Shown here: positions 12,779 through 23,147 of the stretch, one piece after another
Layout: each line of letters begins with the position of its first letter
Position numbering within the stretch: position 1 is the first letter of the stretch
Assembly (NCBI GenBank): GCA_017163975.1
Contig: JAFFSR010000366.1
Coordinates: 992,001-1,056,000, forward strand
DNA: 64,000 bases
Direction: 5' to 3'
Source: Anastatus disparis
Taxonomy: Eukaryota; Arthropoda; Insecta; Hymenoptera; Eupelmidae
Program-made: the position numbers and the translations under genes
Notes under the pieces: generated by a model
What the model was told of the DNA's origin: nothing
The model's database searches: none
The model's input: only the letters and a program-made list of their open reading frames with translations

Positions 12779-13470
12779 GTGCATCGTATGGAGGCGTTCA
12801 CAGGCTTTTCATTGTCTTGCTTACGATATTACGTTCGCGTACAAATGGCTGTGTTAAACACGCTTTTTGAAGTTGCGCACCAGTAATGCTTAGCAAATTG
12901 CTGTGTCCGAAAATCTACTGCACATACTGGGGGTTTCTTTATAGATAAGCTGTATCGACCAATCAGAAAGCTTCTTTAGAGCTATTTAACGCGTGATAAA
13001 TTTTGTGAACACGGCGTGCGCAACCCCGAGAAGCCTTTGGAACAAAGCCGATGTATAAGAAGAGTACGAAAAAAAGATACTCTTGTGTCTTTTGTGTCAG
13101 ACGATTGTGAGGGCTTTGATAATAACAGATTTCACTTCGTTAAAAATAATCACCATCAACTTCACTGTAATCCTTCGAGTCGCAAAGGCGAATATTCGAG
13201 AGCCAACATTTTATTCCTAGCAGGTAAGATAAAAATATTTCATCCTTTACTATGAATTTTATAAATTGAAATTATTTTCATTATTTAAATAAGATTAAAT
13301 GTATTATTTTCATTGTTAAAATATGTTAGAATAAATTGCTCCGTTTTTAATCAAATTTATTATGATTGAAAATAGACTAAAAAATGAATAAGAGAAAATT
13401 TTTTTCTCAATCAACTTATTATTTCTTAATGAAAAAAATAGTAATTATTATTTAATCTATTTTGAATATA
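12171..13470. repeat. 1.3-kb inverted duplication carrying mirrored exon-like ORFs
   Basis: Arms of roughly 430 bp face each other; the outer ends are CAGAATAGATTAAAT and ATTTAATCTATTTTG. Each arm encodes a similar stretch reading outward from the centre: 12,344-12,583 on minus and 13,016-13,255 on plus, the same length (79 codons) and about three-quarters identical ([24 protein letters not shown]). Both have a GTAAGAT splice-donor-like site at the same codon (after a LAG tripeptide). The centre holds two (TA)n tracts, then CCAATCAG and TATTTAA near 12,958-12,989. This could be a foldback element or an inverted exon duplication. The protein family is not recognised. Confidence 0.6.
12600..12772. 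repeat. Two (TA)n microsatellites
   Basis: Uninterrupted TA tracts at 12,600-12,675 and about 12,717-12,770, within the loop of the inverted duplication. ORFs through them are artefacts. Confidence 0.95.
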
Positions 13471-13843
13471 TATTCCAACCATATAAATTTTCATTATCAT
13501 AGACGATCTTAGACTCCTATTCATATGCCTAACTCAAGTAGCGGTTGTTACTTAAACCTAATTCTGTCTTTTTCGCTTCATGATGAGAATAAATGATAGA
13601 TGATAAAACCGTTACTTAAGATCTAATAGCTACGCTGGAAAAAAAATTTCTTTGTAACGAAAAAAATTTTATTGCATCGAATAGATTCTTTCTGGTTATA
13701 GGTGAAATACTTTTTATATCAATATCATTTATTCCGTCACTGAAAATAACATTTTTAAATATCAATTAAATATTGCTCAACATACATAAGATATTTCTTA
13801 AACTTAAAAATATCTCATACTGGAAGTTATTAATTTTATTTTA

Positions 13844-13882
13844 AGTAGATAGGCTATAGGCATACTGGCACACCCGGATTCT
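13844..13882. repeat. Left Polinton terminal inverted repeat
   Basis: Thirty-nine bases, starting AGTAGATAGGCTATAGGCAT, identical to the reverse complement of 30,826-30,864. Beyond base 39 the two ends remain only loosely similar (GCACA-CCC). Confidence 0.95.
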
Positions 13883-14020
13883 CGCACACCCCCTCTCCTT
13901 TTCCAAGTGTGTTAGAATCCGTGTCATTTAAAATACATGTGAATTCCTCCCCCCTGTTTAAAAATGAAAAAGGATAAAACACTTGTCTCCCTCCACTAAG
14001 TGTGTTACAATCCGGTCCAT
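13876..14020. repeat. Left-end hairpin units
   Basis: GGATTCT at 13,876 pairs with AGAATCC ending at 13,920, with GCACAC/GTGTG inside the stem. A diverged half-unit (AAGTGTGTTACAATCCGG) follows near 13,997-14,016. These match the hairpin units at the right end. Confidence 0.6.
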
Positions 14021-15590
14021 TTAAAATACCTATGAGTCTCCCCTTCCTTAAAAAATGTATTGGATACTTATTTTGGGATAGAGAGAAAGGGCTGTCCCTT
14101 CTTATTTTTAAAGAAAGGATAGAGCGCCGCCCACAATATGTTCTATTTTGGAGAGCGCAGGAAAATTTTTCCACGCTTAGAAGAGAGGGATAGGGCAGAC
14201 ATTTTTCACTGCGCTGCCCACTGTGCGTTTTCTTTAACGTTGCATGAAAATTTACCTGCTTTTAGAAGAGAAGGAAAGAGATGTCCTTTATCTCAATGCA
14301 GTACACTACGTGTGTGTTCTCTTTTGAGTCGCAGGTGCATGAAAATAATGGATCATGTAACCTGTATAATAAATGAGCAAACTATAAATTTGCCTTCTAT
14401 TATATATATATAAATATATTTATTTTTTTAAGTCACTTTGTCATGCCCCGTCTTTTCTTTTTTTTAAAGAAAATCTTTTTTTTTTTTGAGAAGAAGATTT
14501 ATTGAAAGGGTCAGCTGCCTGTTCTCTTGTTTTTTTGAGATAAACAGATATTTATTAAGAGGGTCAGTCGTATTCTTTTTTCATGTTTTAAAAAAAGGAA
14601 CAAATGCTCGAAAAATATATACGAGACCCCACCTTTGTAAAAAGAAAATCTTTTTCTATTGAAAAATAATTTTTTGTCTGAGGTGTGTGTCAGTTTCCTT
14701 AAGGAAAAACAGCTTTTTGCAGGTGGTCGGAAATTTGAAGAACGAAATTTTTTTTTTGAGAGAAAAGTTATTTATTGAAAGAGTCTTTTCTTTAAAAACT
14801 ATTTTTTCATAACAAGTGTGTGTGTGTGTGAGAAAAAAAGTTATCTTGCAGGTGCATTTATTATAAGATTTACGAGAACCTTTTTTGTAAAAAGGAGAAT
14901 TCCTTTTCTTTAACCTTCAGACCGCCGGGATTTGGAAAAATGAAAAGTCGATTTTCCCTATAGAAAAGTGCTTTAGGCCTACTAGGTTAAAAAAATTATT
15001 TTTTCTCATATCAAGTGTGTGTGTGGGAAAAAAGTTATCTTGCAGGTGCATTTATTATAAGATTTACGAGAACCTTTTTTGTAAAAAGGAGAATTCCTTT
15101 TCTTTAACCTTCAGACCGCCGGGATTTGGAAAAATGAAAAGTCGATTTTCCCTATAGAAAAGTGTTTTAGGCCTACTAGGTTAAAAATTATTTTTTCTCA
15201 TATCAAGTGTGTGTGTGGGAAAAAGTTATCTTGCAGGTGCATTTATTTTTTCTTTGAATTTACTAAGAAAAAAATTAAGAAAGCTTGATCTATCTCAGGT
15301 TTTTAAAAGTATTCTTAAGAAAAAGATATTTATTGAAGGGATCAATTATTTTCAAAGAAGGATTGCTTATTTCAGAAAATATATACATGACTTCGCTCTT
15401 AAAAATGCTCCCTCTTTTTTTAAATTTGTTAGTCACAGGTATATGTATGTTTTTGAGAAAAAACGATATTTATTGCAAGGGTCAGTTCCACGACGATAAA
15501 AATTAAAATCTTAGGCGTGTACAAAACTAATGAAGGATGGACTAAATTTTCTCTAAGGGAGGTGACAAATTTTTTAAAAGGAAATTTTCA
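14021..15590. repeat. Left subterminal region: tandem and dispersed repeats
   Basis: A unit of about 195 bp starting CAAGTGTGTGTG and containing AAAGTTATCTTGCAGGTGCA, TTACGAGAACC, TTCAGACCGCCGGGATTTGG and AGGCCTACTAGG occurs at 14,813 and 15,012, with a partial third copy at 15,203. A second motif, ATATTTATTGAAAGGGTCAG, recurs in degenerate form near 14,498, 14,550, 14,770, 15,325 and 15,465. Open frames here are short and low in protein character; I see no gene before 15,752. Confidence 0.7.
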
Positions 15591-15680
15591 CCAATCGTAG
15601 GATTTTCATGAAAAACATTGTAAAATAAGTATCCTAATTTTCTGTATAAATACCTCGTTCTAAGCTACATTTCGTCAGTT
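15591..15680 (+). promoter_or_regulatory. Core promoter of the leftmost Polinton gene
   Basis: CCAATCG at 15,591, TATAAATA at 15,645-15,652 and the arthropod initiator TCAGTT at 15,675-15,680. The A of the initiator is 32 bases after the first T of the TATA box, ideal spacing. The predicted leader is 75 nt to the ATG at 15,752. Confidence 0.75.
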
Positions 15681-15751
15681 CGAGGATCATCTTCAACTTT
15701 TCCTAACTACAGAAAAAGATTTCGAAGATCAACTTAAAAGAAAATAGAAAA

Positions 15752-16919
15752 ATGGCTCAAGACAAAATTGGAAATATTAAAGCAGTTCAAGATCGCATTA
15801 GATGGTTAATAGCAAATGGACCAACATTGCTTATGATGTTGGAACATGTGTCATGGGCGATGCATGCAGTGGATTCCCGTAAGTATGAAATAAAATATAA
15901 AAATATTAAAATGATTTTTTTTACATTAATTTTTTTCTTTTCAGTGCCATCACTGCCTCCGATGGCTGCTATGCAGCAGCTATATAATCATCATACACCA
16001 GGAACTTCATCAGAGAGTTCCGCTGAAAATAATCAGCAGTCGACACAGCAGTCGACATTACAAATAAATCGGCGGTCGAGGAATCGCAGCTCAAGCTCGA
16101 GTTCATCCTCAAGCTCTAGCTCGAGTTCATCCTCGAGCTCTAGCTCGAGTTCATCCTCATCAAGCAGAGGAGCAAAACAGAGCAACAAGGGACAAAAAAG
16201 ATCAATTAATGATCTTGGACCGATCCCCATGAAGAAAAAGACGCTAAGTAAGTTTATTTTTTTTAATGATTTTTTTTTTTAATTTTACATATAATTTTAT
16301 TTCTAATATTATTTTCTTATTTTTGTTTACAGATGATTCTGAAAACAGACATCGTCATGAAGAGAAATCGGTTCCCTCTACCTCTTCAGGATATAGAGCA
16401 ACGGAACCAATACCATCAACCTCCTCGGCGGGCCAAGAATTTAAGCAACAAACACCGTCTACTTCAAAAGGTAATTTATTCAAAATAAATAAATAAATTA
16501 ATAAAATAATCATATTATTTAATTTTTCAATTTTACTTTATAGGAAGCAAAAAAGTTCAGCAAGAAAAAAACCAACTTCAGCACGGGAGTGGATGAAAAA
16601 AGTTGGCCGACAGCTTGCTGAAAAAAATAAGAGTTCGGCTACTACCAGCGCGTCATCATCAGCAGACCGACATTCGGCTACAGCGTGCACGCCATCAGCA
16701 GCAGGCCGACATTCGACTACAGCGTGCACACCATCAGCAGCAGATCGACATTCGGCTACAGCGTGCATGCCATCAGCAGCAGGCCGACATTCGGCTACAG
16801 CGAGCACACCATCAACAGCAGACCGACATTCAGCTACAGCGTGCACACCATCAGCAGCAGTCCGACCTCGTATGCGCGAGGATATAATTATACGCGAGGA
16901 TATAACTATAATAGAATAG
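15752..16919 (+). CDS. Ser/Thr-rich spliced Polinton gene of unknown function
   Basis: I do not recognise this protein. Four exons are suggested by good GT-AG sites: 15,752-15,878, 15,945-16,247, 16,333-16,470 and from 16,544. The first intron is 66 nt and in frame. The N-terminus (about 42 residues) has an amphipathic part (IRWLIANGPTLLMML). It is followed by Gln/Ser-rich sequence with a poly-Ser run (about 16,090-16,160), a basic patch (GQKRS...MKKKT) and repeated PSTSS motifs in exon 3. In the spliced frame exon 4 stops at 16,594-16,596. A different frame is open from 16,545 to 16,919 and encodes 13-residue repeats, so the C-terminus depends on an alternative splice or a frameshift. It sits behind a clear TATA-initiator promoter. 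A disordered regulatory or structural protein is possible, but that is inference. Confidence 0.6.
16667..16863 (+). repeat. 39-bp coding-compatible minisatellite
   Basis: About five tandem copies of a 39-bp unit (CGACATTCGGCTACAGCGTG start). The period is a multiple of three, so a frame stays open: one frame gives RHSATACTPSAAG repeats, another gives HHQQQTDIRLQRA. Confidence 0.85.
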
Positions 16920-17402
16920 TTATATTTAAAACTTTATATTTTAGTATTTTGTTGTAATACATATATTTATATATTTTTAATGAATATCTATTAGGATTTA
17001 AAAAAAAATAAAATAAATAGAAATAATTTGATTCTTCTTTTTTTTTCTTTATACTCATATTCCTCCTTTCCAATTCCTTTACAATAAGTAACTTACAACT
17101 CTTAATTTTATAGATAATTAAATACAATAATATCATTAATATGAAAACTAAACAGTCAAGTTAATAAAATAAAATAAAGTGTAAATAATACATACAAATT
17201 TAGTTAGTACATTAAAATTATGTAACGAAAAATTTATTATTATTGATTTGAATATTTATATCTTTAAGATTACTAACATTAGTTTACAAAGATCATGTAA
17301 ATTATCTTGTTCGTATTTAATATTAATTAATTTTTTTTTTTTAATGAGGGTCATAAGAAGGGTTGAGAAAAAACCAGAATTCTGTTTTTTATTTAATTTA
17401 AT
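16920..17402. other. AT-rich spacer between convergent Polinton genes
   Basis: 3' ends of the Ser-rich gene (plus) and the gene at 17,403-18,253 (minus) meet here. Several AATAAA-like polyadenylation signals on both strands. No gene. Confidence 0.5.
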
Positions 17403-18253
17403 TTATTTCCAATATAACTTTATACATTCATCATTATTAGAAATTTTATCGACTTCATCTTTGGAAAATTTCGCATCTAGGTAATCATGTAACCATGTGC
17501 GCATCGAAATAGCATTAATAACAGCGCACATAGGTTTTCGCCTTAAACAGAGGTCGTGGTTGAAACATGTATATCGTGTACAATTCATTATTCTTTCTAA
17601 TGATGGGCATCCGAAGTCTTCAATGTTGCTGATTGTCCTGAAAATAAAGAGGAGAAGGTAATGTAACTTAAAGTATATACAACACGAAAAATAAAGTATT
17701 AATATGGTTAAATACAGTATGTTGAAGTATTAAAATAATTAAAAAAGTATAAAAAAGTATCAAACAAGTATGGAAAAGTATAAAAAAGTATGAAACAAGT
17801 ATGAAAAAGTATTAAAACAGCAAGAAAAGTATGAAAGTTGAAACATAAATGTATTACTTACACATTTGGTAAAAGATCAGCTAACCATTGCGCTTTCTGC
17901 TCACCCTTGACAAATACTTTCTTGACTCCTTGCGAACAAATTTCAAAAATTTTTTGAAGACGATGGTAAGGTATATCTCCAGAGTTCCATTGTATTCCAT
18001 GGTGATACTTTTCCAGCCATTGCGATGTACTTTTTTCTTCTTGACTCAATTCTCTCCATGTCATCGGAGGTTTAAAGAGATACGCAGTTGGAAAAGCAGT
18101 TTTTCTAAAATTCAGAAAACTGACTTCTTTAAAAATAAAAGAATCCCCAGACATGCCTTGAAATCCTTGTATGTCACAAATATAAACGTTCTCTTCAGAA
18201 AATTCTAATATTGCATTTTTAATCATTGCACCATAGTCACGGGTTCTAGCCAT
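17403..18253 (-). CDS. Two-exon Polinton protein, paralogue of the gene at 30,192-30,665
   Basis: Exon 1 is 18,253-17,862 and exon 2 is 17,637-17,403. The donor (GTAAGT at 17,861-17,856) and acceptor (TTTTCAG) are strong, and the frame is kept, giving 208 residues. Shared features with the right-end paralogue, in order: D-x-x-GF near the N-terminus, a KE pair, FKPPMTWREL, HHGIQWNSGDIPY, VFVKGEQKAQWL, then C-x(4)-H and CA-x-N at the C-terminus. The pattern is common in insect transposon-associated proteins but I know no function. The order of beta-rich blocks is a little like an RNase H-fold exonuclease, yet no full acidic triad is visible. The start shares the 18.25-18.76 kb intergenic region with polB, divergently. 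Confidence 0.7.
17638..17861 (-). other. Intron of the left paralogue gene, with AAAAGTAT repeats
   Basis: The 224-nt intron is bounded by GTAAGT and CAG on the minus strand. About half of it (17,745-17,835) is made of degenerate AAAAAGTATGAAACAAGTAT repeats. Confidence 0.7.
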
Positions 18254-18398
18254 CGTACAACTCTGAATTTCTTTCAGCGAGAAGTGATTTGAGAGACTGA
18301 ATAGGAAAATTCTTACAGTTTTTGGATAGTTTAAAAGAACAATTTATCCCTTCCTAAAAACTTTTCCCTTCTTTATTTTCCAAATTTTTCTTTTTACC

Positions 18399-18646
18399 AT
18401 TGGTCAAATCTCGAAATTTGTATCCCTTCTTAAATTTTCTTTTTTACTATTGGTAGAATCTTGAAATTTGTATCCCTTCTTAAATTTTCTTTTTTACTAT
18501 TGGTCGAATATCGAGATTTGTATTCCTTCTTAAATTTTCTTCTTTACTATTGGACGAATTTTCAAATTTTCACCAACTTTTCCTTTTACTATTGGATGAA
18601 ATTTAAAATTTGTATCCCTTCTTACATTGTTTTTACCTATAAAAAG
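18399..18646. promoter_or_regulatory. ATTGG (inverted CCAAT) array and TATA box of the polB transcription unit
   Basis: ATTGG occurs at 18,399, 18,449, 18,499, 18,549 and 18,591: spacings of 50, 50, 50 and 42 bp, inside a degenerate 50-bp tandem repeat (TTTTTTACTATTGGTCGAAT core). TATAAAAAG follows at 18,638. A TCAGTG initiator-like site is at 18,687, too far for that TATA box, so the start site near 18,669 is unsure. CCAAT boxes work in either orientation, and the array also lies upstream of the divergent gene starting at 18,253. It may therefore serve both. Confidence 0.6.
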
Positions 18647-18761
18647 CGAAGATATTTCTTGGATGACTACACTTCGTATATAACAATCAGTGAGATTTAT
18701 TCTTGAATATTGTGTGAGTTGAAACTGTTGCTCTAGTCATCTTTTAGTTAAAAAAGTAAAA

Positions 18762-18953
18762 ATGACTTCAATCGATTTTTTCGAACGTCTTGTCCAATTA
18801 CTTCGTGATACTTTACGAAGTATAAACGAATTGAGCAATGAAGATATTCATTATTGGTTAGATATGTGTAATTCTGCTGTCATTAAATTAAATGAAAAAA
18901 TCGTTCGACCTAACCTCACAAGAGGGAGAAACAGAAATGTCAAACTTGTATGA
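18762..18953 (+). CDS. 63-residue leader ORF overlapping the polB start
   Basis: The first ATG after the polB TATA box opens this ORF (MTSIDFFERLVQLL...). It is helical, with a Leu/Ile-rich first half and a basic end (RGRNRNVK). Its TGA (18,951-18,953) overlaps the ATG of the polymerase frame (18,950-18,952) as ATGA. It may be a separate small protein with reinitiation on polB, or the displaced N-terminus of the polymerase. The polymerase frame upstream of 18,950 is open only back to 18,914. I recognise no family. Confidence 0.5.
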   Translation: MTSIDFFERLVQLLRDTLRSINELSNEDIHYWLDMCNSAVIKLNEKIVRPNLTRGRNRNVKLV

Positions 18954-21900
18954 CACATCTTTCGTGCATACAAGTTCAGTTGGAACAAAATCTTCATCAA
19001 GGAGGCAATCTACAATCTGAAGAAACAGAAGCTAGAGTCGAGTGGCGAGACGTAGAGTCAGCTTTCCAAAATCGAATCAGAACTGGTGTAGTGGTAAATA
19101 TTAAACATGTGGACATTCTGAGTTTTTTAAGTGATGCACAAAAACTTTTTAAAGTTAAGGTTCAGGCTTGCTTAGAAGAATATAATGCGTTAAAAATAAA
19201 TTCTGATTTCATCTCTGAATTTTCTGTGCAGAAAAATACTGAGGAATTAAATGATACTAAATATTTTACAAGTGAAAGTAATACAGTATACATGTCAACT
19301 GATTTAGAGGAATGGTTCAAAGATAATATCAAAGAGCCTATTCTTACTCAAATAGAGGAATTTCAAGAAAAGGATTCAGGGTGGACTTTGAAGAGTATAA
19401 TAAGTTTGTGTATAAATATGAAAAAATATTCTCCTTTGAAGGGTAGTTCTTATATACCTCTTCCGAAGTTTATAGAAAATAAGAAAGCGTGTGTTAATGT
19501 TCGCAATAATGACAATCAGTGTTTCAAATATGCTGTACTTTCCGCATTATATCCTAGTAACCGTAATCCTCAAAGAGTGGATCATTATCTACCGCATAAT
19601 AATAAGCTGAGGTTTGATAAAATTGAATTTCCTTTAAAAATTAAAGATATTCCGAAATTCGAAAAATTAAATAATAATATTTCAATAAACTTATACATGT
19701 TGAAAAAGTATGGTCCGAAGTTTGAAGTATCGCCGTGTCATATTACATCAGAAAAAAAGGTACAACATGTCAATTTGCTCATTATTCAAGATTTCTACAT
19801 AGATGAGTATGAAGAAAATAATGATGCTGATGATGGAGACATGCCTCAATATCATTATGTTTGGATTAAAAACTTGTCTCGACTTCTGGCTTCTCAAGTG
19901 TCTAAAAGCCATATAAAATCTTACCATTGTGAGAGGTGTTTACAAATTTTTTATAGTGAAGAAAGATTTGTAATTCATGAAAATAATTGTAAAAATTTAA
20001 ATAAATGTAGAATTAATTTGCCCGACTCAAAAAATAATATTCTCAAATTCGAAGATTACAGCAAGAGTGAAAAAGTTCCTTTTGTTATTTATGCAGATTT
20101 TGAATGTTTATTGAAACCTACAGACAGTGAGAAGGCTTTTCAACTTCATGAAGCATACAGTATTGGATACTACATGAAATGCAGTTTTGATGATAAATTA
20201 TCTTATTATAAATCATACAGAAGGATTAACGAATGTGAAGAGACACCTGCAGAATGGTTTGTAAGAGAATTGAAATCAATCAGTGAGAAAATTGATGAAC
20301 TCTACAAAAATCCGAAACCAATGAAACTTACAGATTTAGAAGAATTGTCTTTCCAGAGGTCAACTAATTGTCATATATGTAGAAAACCAATCCGTGCCGA
20401 AGAACTTGCAGTACGAGACCATTGTCATCTCACAGGACGGTAAGTTGTTCAATTGGTTATAATTAAATAAAGAAAATTAATCTGGTTATTTTACGTTTAT
20501 TTCTTTTTAGTTTCAGAGGTGCAGCTCATAATTCATGTAATTTGAATTATAAGATTTCAAGATTCATTCCTGTTATTTTTCATAATCTCAATTATGACAC
20601 TCATTTTATTCTGAAAGAAATCGGGACTTCTACATTGATGAAGGGACGAATGACTCTAATACCTCATAATAAAGAGAAATACATTTCTTTCACAAAATAT
20701 ATGGATAATAGTGACATCAATTTTAGATTTATAGATTCTTGGCGTTTTCTACCATCATCATTGGAGAAGCTTGCATCGTACCTCGAAAACGTGCCAATAG
20801 CAGTGAGAGAATTTCAAACAGATGGATTTACAGATGATAAGATAAATCTTCTTAGACGGAAAGGTGTATTCCCGTACGATTTTGTGGATGGATTCGATAA
20901 ATTGATGTCTACAAAGCTGCCAGAAAAAAAGGACTTCTACAATAAACTAACGGATTCTCATATAGCTGAAGAAGATTATAAGCACGCTGTTCAAGTTTGG
21001 AATGATTTCAATATAAAAACTTTAGGAGAGTACTCGGATTTATACTTAAAAACCGATGTTTTGCTATTGGCTGACGTCTTCGAAAGTTTCCGAGAGACCT
21101 CTCTTAAAGCCTACGATTTATGTCCTGCTCATTTCTACACAACTCCAGGCTTAACGTTTTCAGCAGCTCTTAAAATGACGAAGGTAGAATTGGAACTTTT
21201 GACAGACATTGACATGCTAATGTTTATCGAAGCAGGTATCCGTGGAGGAATAAGCCAGTGCTGTAACCGGTATGCAAAGGCAAACAATCCATACATGGGT
21301 CCTTCATATGACGAAAATCAGAAAAAGAAGACCCTTCTATATTTTGATATTAATAATCTTTATGGTTGGGCGATGATACAAAATTTACCGATAGGAAAAT
21401 TTAAATGGATTGATTATGAAACAATTCCAGATTTCTTCAATACATCGCCAGATTCGGATATAGGATATATTGCTGAAGTGGATTTAGAATATCCTGTGGA
21501 AATCCATGATGAACATCGGGATTTACCTTTTTGCGCAGAACATCGTCCACCACCAGGCTCGAAGCAAAAAAAACTGCTTACTACTTTGGACAACAAGGAA
21601 AGGTATGTCATACATTATCGGACGCTTAAACAAGCGTTAGATAATGGACTTGGATTAAAAAAGTACATAGAATTTTAAGTTTTGAACAAAAGGCTTGGCT
21701 CAAACCTTATGTTGAATTAAATACTGAGAAGAGGAAGCAAGCGAAGAATGAGTTTGAAAAACTCTTCTATAAATTGCTTATTAACTCTGTATATGGAAAG
21801 TGCATCGAACGAGAGCGGTCACGTGTTGATGTGCGATTAATAAATAAATTCACAGGTAGATATGGAGCAGAAGCACGCATAGCTCAACCAAATTTTCACA

Positions 21901-23039
21901 GTTGTGCAATTTTCGATGAAAATTTGGTAGCTATTCAGCTGAAGAGAACGAGTATCACAATAAAAAAACCTATATACGTTGGTTTTTCCATCCTTGATTT
22001 ATCAAAAACACTGCTATATGAGTTTCATTACTCATATATGAAACAGCGACTAGGACAAAAATGTAAACTTCTATATACAGATACGGATAGTTTAATATAT
22101 GAAGTTGAAGACATTGATATGTATCAAACAATGAAGGAAGACATTCACAGATTTGATACTTCTGATTATGCTGAAAATAATCAGTTTAATATTCCACGTG
22201 TCAATAAGAAAGTTCCTGGATTAATGAAAGATGAATGCTGTGGCAAGATTATGTCTGAATTCATAGGTTTGCGGAGTAAAATGTACAGTATTTTGGTTGA
22301 TGGAGGAGACACAGTGAAAAAAGCTAAAGGTATCAAATCTAACGTCGTGAAGAAAACAATCACTTTCGAGGATTACCGAAGTTGTCTTCAGGATCTTGTC
22401 ATTATACACCGTGAACAGTGCAATATTCGATCAAAATTACACACAGTGCATACTGAAAAGCAAATAAAAATTGCACTAAGTCCACACGATGATAAGAGAT
22501 TTTTATTGCCTGATAGTACAGACACTTTACCATGGGGTCATTTTAGAATTGAAGAGATACAGATGGCGCAAGCTGCACTTGAAGTAGAGAGGGAATATGC
22601 AAGAAAAATGGCTGCTGAAAAAGAGCAGGAGGTGGAAAAGAAGAGGGGACACAAAGTATCCAATAAAAATAGAGTAACGCGAGTGGGGATGGATGTTACA
22701 GAGCATAGCAGAGAGGGGGAAATTGAGAGAGGGGATGAACCATCCAATGAAAATAGTGCAGCACGAGTGGGGGTGACACTTCATGGCAACCAAGGTGAGC
22801 AAATCATTATTGAGTATGACGTATTAGAGGAGTTCATGCATGACTGGGATCCATCAATAGAGGGGATAAGTTCCGAAGAAGGTGAGAGAAGGGATTTATT
22901 GCAAGTGGCGATGGAAAGGGCAGAAATCGAGGTGGGGTATGGGCTATATCAAGGGACGGAGCACGATGAGGAGCACATTCAAGTAATCGAAGAGCTTGAG
23001 AACGATCAACCTCCTACAAAGAAACCAAGAGTCAACTAA
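18950..23039 (+). CDS. polB: Protein-primed family B DNA polymerase, frameshifted copy
   Basis: This replicates the element by protein priming. Exon 1 runs 18,950-20,439, a 71-nt intron follows (20,440-20,510), and the rest continues from 20,511. In order: an N-terminal region with NNDNQCFKYAV (about residues 186-196), a C2HC finger (YHCERC...HENNC, 326-347), exonuclease motif YADFEC (381-386), and a Cys/His treble clef spanning the intron (NCHICRKP...RDHCHLTG). Then come motif A DINNLYGW, motif B KLLINSVYGK and motif C YTDTDS. All key residues are visible. The frame is broken at 21,661-21,663: the first frame stops at 21,676-21,678, while the homologous sequence resumes one base back just after a run of six A. 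After the conserved core (…LPWGHF, about 22,540) there is an unusual charged tail of about 160 residues ending KKPRVN. Either a decayed copy, a sequence error, or -1 frameshifting on A-AAA-AAG. Confidence 0.93.
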
Positions 23040-23047
23040 CTAATCAT

Positions 23048-23146
23048 GTAAGTTTACAGTATAATTTTTTTTTTTTTTTTTTTTTTCTAATAAAATATCA
23101 TCTTTAACAGAAATTTTAATTTTTACTTTTTTATTTTTGATTCCAG
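23048..23146 (+). other. Putative intron between the polB stop and the next ORF
   Basis: A strong donor (CAT|GTAAGT) lies nine bases after the polB stop codon. A pyrimidine-rich acceptor (TTTTTGATTCCAG) ends one base before the ATG at 23,148. This implies a transcript spliced across the junction, either polB with a second cistron or alternative splicing from an upstream donor. Confidence 0.5.
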
Positions 23147-23147
23147 A

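Noticed and set aside
12416..12886. ORFs across the (TA)n tracts (poly Ile-Tyr)
   Set aside because: Translation of a microsatellite; both strands and several frames give the same kind of ORF.
16033..16230. Antisense acidic ORF (EDELELELE)
   Set aside because: It is the complement of the poly-Ser run of the gene on the plus strand.
22181..22802. Minus-strand ORFs opposite the polymerase
   Set aside because: Shadows of the polB frame; low-complexity and without homology.
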